Origin: Ustilago trichophora
Taxonomy: Eukaryota; Basidiomycota; Ustilaginomycetes; Ustilaginales; Ustilaginaceae
Assembly: GCA_900323505.1 (NCBI GenBank)
Contig: OOIN01000001.1
Span: 744,001-808,000 of the forward strand
Direction: 5' to 3'
DNA length: 64,000 bases
Shown piece by piece: positions 21,095 through 31,553 of this stretch; position 1 is the first letter of the stretch, and the number at the start of each line of letters is the position of its first letter. The notes beneath the pieces are model-generated. The model searched no databases and was not told the DNA's origin. It worked only from the letters and a program-made list of their open reading frames with translations. The position numbers and the translations under genes are program-made.

Positions 21095-24000
21095 ATGGTG
21101 AGTCCTCCGTTAGACCTCCCTGCACTTCCCCGCCGCGAACGCGGCTCAAGAACCCCTCCGCTGCAGGGCTCGGCACGGCACCTCGATGGCCAGACTGGCT
21201 TGCTGGCACCTAGACCCCCTCCGCTGCAGGGCTTGGCACGGCTCTCTCCTGACCCTGCAGGGTCAACCTCTTCCAGAACCCCTCCGCTGCAGGGCTCGGC
21301 ACGGCCTCTCGACTCGGTCCCGGCAGCTTTGGACGTTCCGTCAGCTGACCGGTGCCTCTCTCTCCTCCTCGCCGCTTGGTTGCGTGACCCAGGTCCACGC
21401 CCCAACACATCCTTTGTCGCAGATGTCTTCGATCCGACCACCAACCCTGCCCGCCAGGGCTCCATGCAGGAGCGTTCTCAGGCGTGGTCCACGCTCCTCC
21501 ACCTCTACCCCGACCCCGTCTTCCGCCGTCAGCTGCTCGGCATGGTCCAGCACGGCTGCCTCCTCGGCTATGATGGCCCTCTTCGAGGTGCTGACCGCCA
21601 CTGCGCCAACCTGCCAATCCCTCCCGCCGGTCACTCTCATCTACGCATGGAGATCGACGCCCGCCTGGCCGAGGGCCGCCTGTCCATCATGGCCCCCGGA
21701 ACTGCCTTGGTCGAGTCCCCAATCGGCGTCGTACCCAAACCCCGCTCGACCAAGCTTCGCACCATCCACCACCTTTCTCACCCTCGCCGCCCGCTGCCAG
21801 ACGTGCTCCCTTCCGTCAACTCTGGCATCCAGCCCGGGTTCATCCAGATCCGCTACGAAGGCCTTGGCGACCTGCTCACCTTCGTCAGCCAGCATCCGGG
21901 ATGTCTACTCTGGAAAGGCGACCTAGAAGATGCCTTCCGCCACGTAGTCACTGCCGAGCCTGATGCACACCTCTTGGGTTTCAGCTACGAGGGCATCCGC
22001 TACCGGGAGAACGCTCTCACCTTCGGTGGCAGTAGCTCCCCCTGGCTCTTCAACCTGGTCGCTGAGTTCTTGCATTGGCTTGTCGCAGCCTGCCTCCCTA
22101 CCGGCTGGCCCGTCAACCACTACCTTGACGACACGTTTGGCGCCGTCCCTGCCTCCGCCGCCGAACTTGCCCTCCTCCCCATCCACACTTTGGCTTTGGC
22201 CGCCAACACTCTCGGCCTCCGCCTCTCACCCAAGAAGACCTTCGGCGGCGTCACCAAGCTCGAGATCTTGGGCGTCGAGATCGACTCGGTTGCCCAGACG
22301 GTCAGCATCTCCAACATTCGCTGCGCTCGCATCCTGTTGCAGTGCCAAGGTCTGTTGCAACGCCGGTCTGCCGACCTCCTTGACATGCAGCGTATTGCTG
22401 GGCTCTTGCAGTTTGTCTCCCAGGTCTTCCCGTGCGGACGAGCCTTCCTCCGCCGCCTCTACGACGCTACCCGCCGCGGCAGCCAGGGGCGGCGCCGCCT
22501 CTCCCAACCTGTCCGCGCCGAGCTCTCCTGGTGGTGCCAGATCCTCCAGTCCTGGTCTGGTACAAGTGTGCTCGCCCCCTCTCCCCTCCTTGCCACCCAC
22601 ATCTGGACCGATGCCTGCCCCAAAGGCTACGGCGGGTTCGTGGGCGACGCGAGCTCCCCCTCTGCAGTGTTTGCCAGGCAGGTTCCCAAGCGGCATCGCC
22701 GTAAGAACATCCGTTTCCTCGAGGCCCTGGCCGTCCTCGAAGCACTCCGCCGTTTCGTCCACCTCCTTCCCGCCTCCTCCCTTGTCGTTGTCCATGTGGA
22801 TAACGAGAACGTTGAGCACGGCCTTCGCTCTGGTCGCTCTCGCGACCCACTCAGTCAGCGCCTCCTCCGCGAGATTTTTGGCTTCTGCTTTACCCACAAC
22901 TTGACCTTGGCCCCTCAGCGAGTCTCGTCTACTGACAACGTCCTTGCCGACCTCCTCTCCCGCCGCCAGTTCTCTCGTATTCAGCAGCAGTTTCCGCGGG
23001 CCCACGCCGCGTTATCCTTCCCGCTGGCACCCGCACAGTCTTGTCGCAACCCCCTGGTCTTGCCTCCAGCCTCGGCGTCTCCGACCACGCCGCGTCCCTC
23101 CTCTGGCACGGCCTCGCCCTCAGCACCAGGCGACGTTCGAGCGGCGCACCCTCCCATTTCCGAGCCTTCTGCCTCCGCCATTACGGTTTTGGCACCGTCT
23201 GCTTCCCTGCCTCCGGTCACCAGCTCTTGGAATGGCTGGCCCACATGTCCGCCTCGGGTCGCCCCTTCCACTCTGCCAAGCACGAGCTTGGTGCCCTTCG
23301 CTCTTACCATGTCGACCTCGGCCTCGACACCTCCGGCTTCTCCTGCGGACGCCTTGAGCGCGCCCTTCGAGGGTTCAAGCGCCTTCACGGCGTTGGAGGA
23401 ACGGGCGCCAAGCTACCCATCACGCTGCCGCTCCTCCGCCGGATCCTCATTGCCATCGAGTCCATGCTCGACCTCCTTCCTCGCGACCGCCTTGTCCTCC
23501 AAGCCTCCTTTGCACTCGCCTTCGCTTGTTTCCTCCGCTCCGGCGAACTTGTCTGGGACTCCAGCACGGATCGCGCCACCGTCCTGTCCGTCGCATCCGT
23601 TGCGTGGGCCAGCGACCACGTCGTCATCACCTTACCCTCTTCGAAGACAGACCCCTTCCGGCAAGGCGTCCGGGTTGTTGCGCCCGAAGTTGGCGGCGTC
23701 GAGTGCCCCGTCCACAGGCTGCGTGCCCTCACGGCAGGCCGCCCTGCCTCGTCACCCCTCTTTGGCCTTGGGCCGCATGGCACCGAGCCTCTCTCTCGCT
23801 CCGTTTTCGTTGGCGTCCTCCGTCGAGCCGTGCAGGCAAGCGGCTTGCAGGCGTCGCAGTATGCCGGCCATTCCTTCCGCCGCGGTGCTGCCACCTGGGC
23901 GTCCCAACACGGGGCCTCGACCTCGGACATCCAGTCCATGGGGCGCTGGAGCTCAGACTGCTACCGCAGGTACATCGAGCGCTCCGCTCACGAGCGTCGC

Positions 24001-24241
24001 ACTCTCGTTGCCACGTCCCTGTTCGCCGTCCGCGACGGCCCCCTGGTCCCAGCCAGCCCGGCCTGGCGGGACCCAGGCTCGGCATAATTCGGTTCTCTTG
24101 GCCCCATCCCTGGTTGAGACCGCAGTCAGCTGCGCTGGCGCCTCAACCACCGACTGGCAGGCTGGGAGCCGCCGAGCTCGAGATGCCTCGACCCCCGCAA
24201 CCTATGATTACCCCAATATTATTTTGGCCATGTCAGACTGA
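21095..24241 (+). CDS. Element 1 ORF2, reverse transcriptase-RNase H
   Basis: The start ATG follows the ORF1 stop by four bases. RT motifs are complete: motif A KGDLEDAFRH (Asp at residue 276), FGGSSSPWLFN, and the catalytic YLDD at 343-346. RNase H-like motifs follow: IWTDACPKGYGG, FLEALAV, HVDNENVEHGLRSG and DNVLADLLSR (to about residue 625). The frame stays open to 24241, but the part after about 23000 is a Pro/Ser/Ala-rich shadow of the recombinase frame, best explained by C-ending codons. The true RT-RH product probably ends there or shifts into the recombinase frame. The N-terminal 70 residues contain three copies of a PPLQGxAR repeat. Confidence 0.85.
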   Translation: MVSPPLDLPALPRRERGSRTPPLQGSARHLDGQTGLLAPRPPPLQGLARLSPDPAGSTSSRTPPLQGSARPLDSVPAALDVPSADRCLSLLLAAWLRDPGPRPNTSFVADVFDPTTNPARQGSMQERSQAWSTLLHLYPDPVFRRQLLGMVQHGCLLGYDGPLRGADRHCANLPIPPAGHSHLRMEIDARLAEGRLSIMAPGTALVESPIGVVPKPRSTKLRTIHHLSHPRRPLPDVLPSVNSGIQPGFIQIRYEGLGDLLTFVSQHPGCLLWKGDLEDAFRHVVTAEPDAHLLGFSYEGIRYRENALTFGGSSSPWLFNLVAEFLHWLVAACLPTGWPVNHYLDDTFGAVPASAAELALLPIHTLALAANTLGLRLSPKKTFGGVTKLEILGVEIDSVAQTVSISNIRCARILLQCQGLLQRRSADLLDMQRIAGLLQFVSQVFPCGRAFLRRLYDATRRGSQGRRRLSQPVRAELSWWCQILQSWSGTSVLAPSPLLATHIWTDACPKGYGGFVGDASSPSAVFARQVPKRHRRKNIRFLEALAVLEALRRFVHLLPASSLVVVHVDNENVEHGLRSGRSRDPLSQRLLREIFGFCFTHNLTLAPQRVSSTDNVLADLLSRRQFSRIQQQFPRAHAALSFPLAPAQSCRNPLVLPPASASPTTPRPSSGTASPSAPGDVRAAHPPISEPSASAITVLAPSASLPPVTSSWNGWPTCPPRVAPSTLPSTSLVPFALTMSTSASTPPASPADALSAPFEGSSAFTALEERAPSYPSRCRSSAGSSLPSSPCSTSFLATALSSKPPLHSPSLVSSAPANLSGTPARIAPPSCPSHPLRGPATTSSSPYPLRRQTPSGKASGLLRPKLAASSAPSTGCVPSRQAALPRHPSLALGRMAPSLSLAPFSLASSVEPCRQAACRRRSMPAIPSAAVLPPGRPNTGPRPRTSSPWGAGAQTATAGTSSAPLTSVALSLPRPCSPSATAPWSQPARPGGTQARHNSVLLAPSLVETAVSCAGASTTDWQAGSRRARDASTPATYDYPNIILAMSD
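22936..24087 (+). CDS. Element 1 tyrosine recombinase (frame -1 to ORF2)
   Basis: The frame is open from a stop at 22933 to 24087. The core-binding domain starts near SLLWHGLALSTRR and the catalytic domain carries Arg in CFLRSGELVW, the box AGHSFRRGAATW (H-x-x-R) and the Tyr in DCYRRYI. These are the residues of tyrosine recombinases, which integrate circular cDNA intermediates. The first in-frame ATG (23245) lies inside the core-binding domain, so the domain is probably made by frameshifting from ORF2 or by another non-standard start. The boundary given is that of the open frame, not an established start. Confidence 0.82.
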   Translation, partial: QRPCRPPLPPPVLSYSAAVSAGPRRVILPAGTRTVLSQPPGLASSLGVSDHAASLLWHGLALSTRRRSSGAPSHFRAFCLRHYGFGTVCFPASGHQLLEWLAHMSASGRPFHSAKHELGALRSYHVDLGLDTSGFSCGRLERALRGFKRLHGVGGTGAKLPITLPLLRRILIAIESMLDLLPRDRLVLQASFALAFACFLRSGELVWDSSTDRATVLSVASVAWASDHVVITLPSSKTDPFRQGVRVVAPEVGGVECPVHRLRALTAGRPASSPLFGLGPHGTEPLSRSVFVGVLRRAVQASGLQASQYAGHSFRRGAATWASQHGASTSDIQSMGRWSSDCYRRYIERSAHERRTLVATSLFAVRDGPLVPASPAWRDPGSA

Positions 24242-24266
24242 GTTGAGTCAAGCCTCGCTGGGATGC
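24160..24266 (+). repeat. Element 1 repeat B1
   Basis: A 107-bp repeat beginning GGCTGGGAGCCGCCGAGCTC and ending GCCTCGCTGGGATGC, matching B2 at 24481-24587 with about two substitutions. Its last two bases overlap the first bases of A2, so B1 and A2 are directly abutted, as in the circular junction of YR retrotransposons. Confidence 0.88.
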
Positions 24267-24389
24267 AGCACGTGACTTTTGTTGCGTGCGCATCTGAGCT
24301 GGCTTTGACTCCGCTCTCAACTCACCTTTCACTCTTCTCGTCCTACACCATCCTTCTCGCTGCCTGCTCCGCGGCAGCTCTCGTTTCCA
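24265..24389 (+). repeat. Element 1 repeat A2
   Basis: A 125-bp copy of A1, joined directly to B1. The 91-bp spacer to B2 (24390-24480) is not found elsewhere in the element. Confidence 0.9.
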
Positions 24390-24480
24390 CCCACCCACCA
24401 TCCCACGGCTCTGCCCCCCTTCTTGTTGCCTGCACCCCGCTCATGTAAACCCTCGCGAGCTAACCCGGCCCCTTACGGCG

Positions 24481-24587
24481 GGCTGGGAGCCGCCGAGCTC
24501 GAGATGCCTCGACCCCCGCAACCTATGATTACCCCAATATTATTTCGGCCGTGTCAGACTGAGTTGAGTCAAGCCTCGCTGGGATGC
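24481..24587 (+). repeat. Element 1 repeat B2 (3' end)
   Basis: Second copy of B and the right end of the element. Downstream sequence beginning GTCAATCAGC is not repeated, which sets the boundary to within one or two bases. Confidence 0.88.
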
Positions 24588-26723
24588 GTCAATCAGCAAC
24601 AGCAACCTTACGATGAAGGAGAGTTGCTCAAATCTCCGTTTTGGTGTGCGTGCGTGGGAACAAGTGAATTTTGGGTGGGCGCAATCTGTAACAGTCTCGC
24701 CAAAAAATTTCCCGAGCAGTTCGCTCCTTACTCTTCGGAAGCTGGTCCGGAACAACGCTAAGTGCAGGCTCGCGTCCTGCTTGACGGCCTGTCACAATCA
24801 TACACTAGCGGATGGACCGCTATCGGATCGTCTGTGGGGACCCGAGCATCCAAAAGCGCGAGCAACTCATCTCAAACGGTGGTCCCGAAGCTCGCTTCTG
24901 CATGCTTTCATTCGCTTTGCAGCTACAGTATCGTCGCTATGGTCGATGTTGTGGTTGCTGCTGCTGAGCACAGTCATTCCAAAGCAAGGCAGCCTTTTCT
25001 TTTTCTCACACTTGTTGTTGCGCATTCTTACCACATCTCGATCTTGATCGGTGTTCATATTCGTATTCGGAAGCACCCGACGGACTCTCGCTTCTGCTGA
25101 TCGGTATTGAATAATGTTCCATCCAACAGAGCGGTTGTCGTTGTTTGTGAGATCAGACCAGCGCGTTTAATGTCAACCACCCCAAAGAGCTCCGCTGCCG
25201 CTGCAACGTGCGTGCACCGTAGTCTTCTGTGCAGGCAGTACAGGCTGCGATGCATGGACTTACTGTATGGGACAGCAAAAATTTGACAGGTCAACTCGAG
25301 AATCAGAAGCATGGTCAATGCCAGAGCAGACTGCATAAAAATCCTACTGCACGCCGGATGGGCCTGGGGCGTCTGCTGCCTGCTGCCTGCTGCCTGCTGC
25401 TGTACGGCCTTTGCTGGAAGGGCGGCAAGCCGTGTGTGTGGCACTCACTGTACGCCAAAAATTCTGCGGACCTTGGAAATGAGTGTTGAGTTACGGTCCT
25501 GCAGAAAGGTCGCAGCTCTCTGGGAAATTTTTCTTTTAGACATGTGTGGTCTCTATTTTTCTCGGATCCAGTCTCCCACCTTGTTCACATCTCTTGCAGC
25601 ACAAGGCAGGAAGCAGTAACCTCGTCTTGGCTGTTACCACAGCACAAAAGTGGTGTTTTCACGCCTGATGTGCCGGGTTAAAAAGAGGCTGCGGTCTGCG
25701 AAATGGTATTGAAGGTGAGAGCGGTGCTGCTACTTCTTCTGCGCCTCGAATTGCAGCCCCGCAATCTCGTATTGACCCTCATCTTCTTTATGCACAAGGA
25801 CAATTTTGTTTTATTTTATTCCTTAAAATGCTTTTCTGGCGCCATGTGTGTGTTCTAGGTTCATATCGACAGTCTTTTTGTTCAGGTTGGAAGGCGGGCT
25901 GCACAGCACGATTCACTCGATTCCAAGCTGCAGCCAGTGGCGCGTTCCCACCTTCCCCGAGCCCATGGAGATCGTTTCCATCTCTAGGTGTGGACTCTCA
26001 GCTGTCCAACCTATATCTATGCAATTCAGGCTGCCCTGACAAAATGCCGAACCATCTGAGCGTGGAAAAGAGGCTTAAGACCGGCCATCAATGCCGCTGA
26101 TTTGCTGTATCGAACAAGCCATGCCGGGTTACCTCGTTCTGCTACCCGTTTGAAAAGTCTCGACAACGTACTGCAGAGTCGGGTGGCTTGCTGCCTGATC
26201 GGCCTTCGAGTGCGTCTAGCAGAGCAAAGCGAAAAATGGTGGGTTCAGTTGGTTGGTTGGTTGGTTGCGCTGCTCGTTGTGACGACTCGCAGATTGATGA
26301 AGAGAGGTGATCGTTCATTCACGCAAAGAAAAGAGTCCTGCTTTGCTACGGCATCATCATACACCCCGATCAGTAAGTTAACGATCGGTACGAGAAGCAT
26401 TTGTGACCCTTGATTTGGAACGACTCTCATGAGAAACCCCCTGCAGCCGCCACTGTATGCTAACGAGCAGGGGTGACGAGCTATTTCGGATAGAAGCGAT
26501 ATTGCCATTTCGCTCAACGATGCTGCGATGCGGGCTCATGTCGGTCGAACGAGTGCGAGTCCGCGCCACCATTTCTTGGTGTCTGCAAAATGCTTTTCAT
26601 GGACGGTGAACGGCGAGCCGCACGTCTCTACCCTGTCACCAGCGGCCAAAGGGTCAACGGGGGAGACAGGGACGGCAGGGGAGACAGTCGGGACTTCCCT
26701 CTGCTGCTCCCCTTGTCTCTGCT

Positions 26724-26760
<37 letters not shown>

Positions 26761-27640
26761 CATTTTGTTCGCGATGCGAAGTTCGAAAATTTAGAGTTGG
26801 TGAGCTGCACAGAGCACAGTTCCCTTGGTCACCTATTCGCCGAAGCCAACTTGAGTCTCGAGGGTCGGATTATTTTTTTTCTTTAAAATTTTCCATGTTC
26901 CTCGCATCTTTTGGCTCCTTCTCACAATCCATCCCTGTGCAGCTCGGTTGTAGTGGGCAATTTGACTCACTCGATCCCTCTTTTTTGCCCCTCCCCCTGG
27001 AGTTAGGGCGCTGTCGACACTCACTGGTGACAGCTCTTCATTCCTGTTCGACGTGCAGCCGCTCGGCTCAGATGCCCGTTTTTTCAGTTTTGACACTCAG
27101 TTTTCAAAAGTCTCACTCGTCGACTGCCTGCGCTCGCAAAACTGCTCTCAGACTCTAGCTGCACGTAACTGTGAAGGGTGGGAACGTCAACCACTCCTCG
27201 TCCTACCTTAACTCAACCTTCTCGCCCCGTCGCCCTGTGTGTGTTCTGTTCATCAACCTCGAGCAGCCAACCGAACCTATCAAAATCTGCACCAACACTC
27301 TCACACACACGGCCACGCTCCTCTCGCTCGCTGGCTCGCTCAGAAACCCTTCTTGTTCCCGCTTTTTTCTGGGGTCTGGATCTTGCCCAACCCACGATAC
27401 ACTACATATACGTCTTGGGTCTCAACACAAAACTCTTCATCACGATTCATCGTGGAAACCCCCTCCGTCCATTCAACCTCTTCCTCTTCTCTCGGAGCCA
27501 TTCCTCTCTTCCTTGCCGCCTTACACTCTCGTTATCGTCTCGCCGCGCTCTTCACCGTCTCCGACCCTTTTTTTGGCCGTGAACCCATATCGTACAACAT
27601 CGCCCACTAGACTTGCTCACAGCAAGCAAGCTCTTTCAAT
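24588..27640. other. Gene-free 3-kb interval with low-complexity tracts
   Basis: I find no supportable gene in 3 kb. It contains a CTG/CCTGCTG microsatellite at about 25373-25402 and a run of 34 T at 26727-26760. The last 450 bp are strongly CT-rich and are probably the promoter and 5' leader of the following membrane-protein gene. Frames over 100 codons here show no family motif. Confidence 0.5.
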
Positions 27641-28843
27641 ATGGCAGACATGATGCCTAAACTCCCTTCCATGGACCTTTCGTAAGTTGGCCAGCATCAG
27701 GCGCGGCATGATTGCATCCAGTAAGCGCAGTTGTACTGACCCATCTCCCTCTCTTTACTCTCGCGCTACAACAGACTGGGTTGCATGTACATCGGTGTCA
27801 TGCTTAACGTCTGGCTCTACGGTTTCTCGATCGTTCAGGCCTACATCTACTATGTCAACTTCAAGACCGACAAGCCCTTCATGAGGTATTTCGTCCTCTT
27901 CCTCGTCATTGCCGATACCATCAACGCCATTTTCGATCAAGTCTTCATGTACCAGTACCTCGTCTCCAACTTTGGCAACCTCACGTACGCCAGCAAGAGT
28001 AACCGCGCCTTTGCCGCCGACCCTGTCATGACCGGTATCATCGCCTTTTCCACCCAGCTCTTCTTCGCTTGGCGTGTGTACAAGTTGATGCACTCCAAGA
28101 TCATGCCCATCTTCATCAGCATCGGTGCGCTCATCTCGCTCCTCAGCGCCATCGGTACCACCGTCGGTGTCGAGATTGTCCTCTTCTTCCAGGAATTCCA
28201 AAAGTTCCAGGTGGTCGTCATCTTGTGGCTCGGCTTTGCTGCTCTTACCGACGTTCTCATCACCGGCTCTCTCGTCTTCACCCTGAACAAGTCACGCACC
28301 GGTTTCGCCGCCACCGACGACGTTATTACCAAGTTGATCCGAATGACCCTCCAGACCGGTGCTCTCACCACCCTTTTCGCCATTATCGATCTTATCCTTT
28401 TCCTTGCCTCCACCACTACGCTACACTTGGTCTTCAACTTGCCACTTGCCAAGCTCTACGTCAACTCGCTGCTTTCCACCCTCAACGCCCGTGTCACCAT
28501 CGGACCCGGTGCTCAGCAGTACACCATGGAAGGCTCGATCAGCGACAACGCTCGTCGTGGCATCCAGACCCGCACCAAGCGAAGCAACGTCTTCCGTCCC
28601 GGTGGAAACAACCAGCCCACCATCATCCGCACCCAGGCCTCGCACCACGACGATGTCGAAAATGGCCTCGGCGCCTACAACAGCCAGGAAAACTTTGAAA
28701 CCGGCATCCACATCAAGACCATCGAAGAGACGTTTGAGGAACGACACGAGGGTGACGGTCTCCGTGGCTTTGACTCGAGCTCGCACAACGACTCGCTGCC
28801 TGTTTTGGAAAAGAGCAGGAACGGCGACGCTGACTCGCTTTAA
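27641..28843 (+). CDS. Multi-span membrane protein, DUF6534-like
   Basis: Two exons, 27641-27681 and 27775-28843, give 369 residues; donor GTAAGT, acceptor ACAACAG, frame kept. Six or seven hydrophobic helices lie between residues about 15 and 255 (for example YFVLFLVIADTINAIFDQVF and VVILWLGFAALTDVLITGSL). The motif LYVNSLLSTLNAR at the end of the helical part is, to my knowledge, typical of the basidiomycete DUF6534 membrane family of unknown function. A hydrophilic cytosolic tail of about 110 residues follows. Receptor-like topology is possible but no ligand or partner can be named. Confidence in the gene is high; the family name is from memory. Confidence 0.8.
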
Positions 28844-29849
28844 ACAACAGAACACATGTGCGCGCGCTCTATCTATGCGCAGCTTTCTGCCCTTTTCTCT
28901 TTCTCATCCTTTTTCACATTGTCGGAAAAGACAGCATACCCCAAAGCGGCTAGGATCAGGGATCTGAGGCCCCGCTTGCACCCTTAGGCTCCATTTTCGT
29001 TTTGCATCTTCCCATCTGTTGTTGTCGCAATTCCCAAACTTTGTCACCGTCTCTATCACTCGCTCGTTTGTTGATAGTGAAGCTTGCGAGCACCGACGTG
29101 AACTTGAGAGCAAGAGATCATCTAGCTTCAGAGCTAGGATTCTAGGATTTATGAAGGTGAGACGTTGCGGCACGCTGCTGGACGTCTTCTCAGTATTTCG
29201 TTGTGGTGTAGAGGACCTCGCACTGCGTGGCATGGCGGGAAGTCATGTGAGCAGGGGCCTCCGAGTGTACTGTCTACATGACCCTACCAGCTTCAACATG
29301 AGCATACAATGCAGTCCGATCGGACCCCGAGCGGCGTATTTCCAACACAATGACGCAGAGCCATCCCAGCTTGCATGTGTTTGCTTGGTAAGTTATCACC
29401 CGATCTAATTTGACCTTGCTAGATCTTGAAATCGGGATCAGCAGCTGATTATCAGTGTCCAATTGCGATCTTCGAAAATCCACACATGGAAAGCCGGACA
29501 AGACGGAGCTGCTGCTCTGCGATTTCAACTTTAGCTGACCCAATTTCACGCCGACTCTGATTTTGGCATTCACGGAAAGTCTCCACCTTGTCGACCTGCA
29601 CACCGTCTCCCATCTCTGCTTACGTCCCTATCTTTGTCCTTGGCCTCAACTTGGATTGCTTCTAGGCTCGCTCGAGGACATTCAACTAGCACAACTAGCT
29701 CCTCGCAAGTGCCCCGTCGCCGTCGAAAGCGAACATCGCTGTCGGTTACCAATCTAGTCGTACAGCCGGAGATCCGGAATCCACTTCAACTTTGGACTAC
29801 ATTGGGATACGAGGGATTCTTGCGACAAGGTGCTACCTGTGTCTGTCTG
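28844..29849. other. Intergenic interval
   Basis: No gene supported. It holds the 3' flank of the membrane-protein gene and the upstream region of the carrier gene. The frame leading into the carrier from 29634 starts at TTG and is treated as 5' leader; a short upstream coding exon remains possible. Confidence 0.45.
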
Positions 29850-31224
29850 ATGGACGCATCTAGCTGCAGCCACTATGGTTGCTCCCCTTCCATAGACAGC
29901 CAACAGGCGCAAGCTGGTCCTTCACGGCATCGTCCACGCCAATATCCAATCCACTCCTCTCAGGAACCCTCCTCTTCATCATCCTCTTCCCCATCGCTCT
30001 ACAAACGCACCACCGACTACGCCCGCTCGTTACAATGGACGAAGGAGGAAACGGATGAATTCCTACTCGCGCATCGCACCGTAGTCACCGCCGGTACCGC
30101 CTCTCTCGTCTCCACCGCCGCCTCATTCCCCTTCGACAGCGTCAAATCGCGACTCCAGGTGCGCGACTACCCGTCAATATGGGCTTGTGCCAAGGCCGTA
30201 GTTCGTGAAGAGGGAGTTCAAGGCTTCTTCCGAGGCGTCACTATCCCCCTAATCACCATATCCTTTGTTCGCACCTCTTCCTTCTCCATCTACTACAACA
30301 CTAAAGCCTACCTTCACAAGCATGGCATCTTCAACGACTCTTCACGGCTCATGCACACGGCACTGTCCGGTGCGGCAGGTGGAGCAACCAGTGGAATCAT
30401 CATCTCGTGCGGTTCGGCCCCGTTTGAACTGGTCAAAGTCCAACGCCAACTCGAGTACCTCATCGCCGTCCAAAAGGGCCTCGTAAAGAAAACCACAGCC
30501 GCAGGGGGAGGAAGAACGTTTGTACCCCAGTCAGGTTTCCAAGCCGCCGCCAACATCTATCGCAACTTTGGCGGTATCAAAGGCTTTTACATGGGCTTCC
30601 CCTTGCACATGCTAAGAGATACCCTCGGTACAGCATTGTACTTTGGATTCTACGACAGCATCCGAAAGCTCGTCTCGAGGCATTCCAAGAACGACTCCCG
30701 TTCGGGTCCAAGTTTCTATGGCATCCCAGGACCGGTGGTTTCGTTCTTGTCGGGTTCGTGCGCCGGAATTCTGAGCTGGCTGATTGTCTACCCGGTGGAT
30801 CTGATCAAGACCAAGGTGCAGAGAGATGCACTGGCTGGAAACCCGAGACAGTTTACGGGATGGCAGGTCTTCTTGCACATGATCAAGGAGAGACCACCAA
30901 TACAGGCCGAAGGGCAGAAGCAGGGCATTCTCAAGACGGATACTTTCCCTGCACGATTCCTAAGGCTGTATAGAGGACTTGGTGTTTCGGCGCTGAGAAG
31001 TTTCATCTCGTAAGTTTCTTTCCCCCATCCTAGGCACAATGCTAGATGCCAACTAACGAGGGACGACATGTTGCTGACTCGTCGATTGCTAATGTGGTGC
31101 GGTGTGGATTGTCGATGACAGGCACGGTCTGACATGGACACTAATCGAGTCGATCTCGGGCAAGATCACGGAACGTACCGGTCAGTCGATCTCGTATGCT
31201 CCTGATGCTAGGAGGGAGTCGTAA
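29850..31224 (+). CDS. Mitochondrial carrier family protein
   Basis: Two exons, 29850-31009 and 31122-31224, give 420 residues. Three carrier repeats are present with their signature loops FPFDSVKSRLQ, APFELVKVQRQ and YPVDLIKTKVQ. GFFRGVTIPL, GFYMGFPLHMLRDT and LYRGLGVSALRSF mark the even-numbered helices. The N-terminal 70 residues are Ser/His-rich and outside the carrier fold. The second exon supplies the last helix end (HGLTWTLIESISG). Carriers of this family exchange small metabolites across the inner mitochondrial membrane; the substrate cannot be assigned with confidence. The first in-frame ATG was chosen. Confidence 0.87.
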
Positions 31225-31436
31225 CTCTCTCATCCGTTCTTTAATGCTCACGATCCACGCAAAGGAGGAACCCAAACCCAACATCTAATTCATACAATAC
31301 ATACCCTGCGCTCCTAACCAAACTTTGTGTGTGCTTTCTCCACAACCCCTTTTTTGGAGATGCTTGGCGTCCATGCGTGAGATCCCACGGCTTCAATCCA
31401 TCTTTCACAAAAGGCCTTGCATCACCCAGCCACAAA

Positions 31437-31467
31437 CGCAACCGCAACCGCAACCGCAACCGCAACC
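31437..31467. repeat. Hexanucleotide microsatellite (CGCAAC)n
   Basis: About five tandem copies of CGCAAC in the convergent interval between the carrier gene and the NDUFAF3-like gene. On the minus strand it falls inside the region after the true stop and gives a run of Leu-Arg in a shadow frame. Confidence 0.8.
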
Positions 31468-31553
31468 TCAGACACAGACCGCGATTAGGCAACACCAAGC
31501 GTGAATTCTGAAGAAAGCAAGATTGTAGGGATCTTGCATTGCGGAAGAGTGAA

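Larger units (their letters stand above)
19651..24587 (+). mobile_element. YR retrotransposon 1 (Ngaro/PAT-type, split direct repeats)
   Basis: The element is about 4.9 kb with the order A1 (19651-19775) - three ORFs - B1 (24160-24266) - A2 (24265-24389) - spacer - B2 (24481-24587). This split-direct-repeat arrangement is diagnostic of tyrosine-recombinase retrotransposons such as Ngaro and PAT. The ORFs encode a zinc-knuckle Gag-like protein, reverse transcriptase plus RNase H, and a tyrosine recombinase. I saw no methyltransferase-like domain, which argues for Ngaro rather than DIRS/PAT; this needs a tree. No target-site duplication is evident, as expected of YR insertion. A1 and A2 look identical by eye and B1/B2 differ at two or so positions, so the insertion is fairly young. 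Confidence 0.88.

Noticed and set aside
23050..24241. Long Ser/Pro-rich C-terminal extension of ORF2 across the recombinase (also 56040-57312)
   Set aside because: The recombinase uses mostly C-ending codons, so this shifted frame has C at the middle position and reads Ser/Pro/Thr/Ala without stops. Codon bias explains the openness; no conserved motif is seen between the two elements.
19651..24587. Element 1 as an LTR retrotransposon or Crypton
   Set aside because: The repeats are split (A1...B1A2B2) rather than terminal, there is no integrase, and the presence of RT excludes a Crypton.
24588..25620. Possible extra retrotransposon sequence right of element 1
   Set aside because: The B2 boundary is sharp and I found no further A or B copies or RT-like frame.
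31241..31540. Arg/Leu-rich C-terminus of the complex I assembly factor
   Set aside because: It arises from translating through the intron and into the CGCAAC microsatellite; splicing restores the conserved C-terminus.
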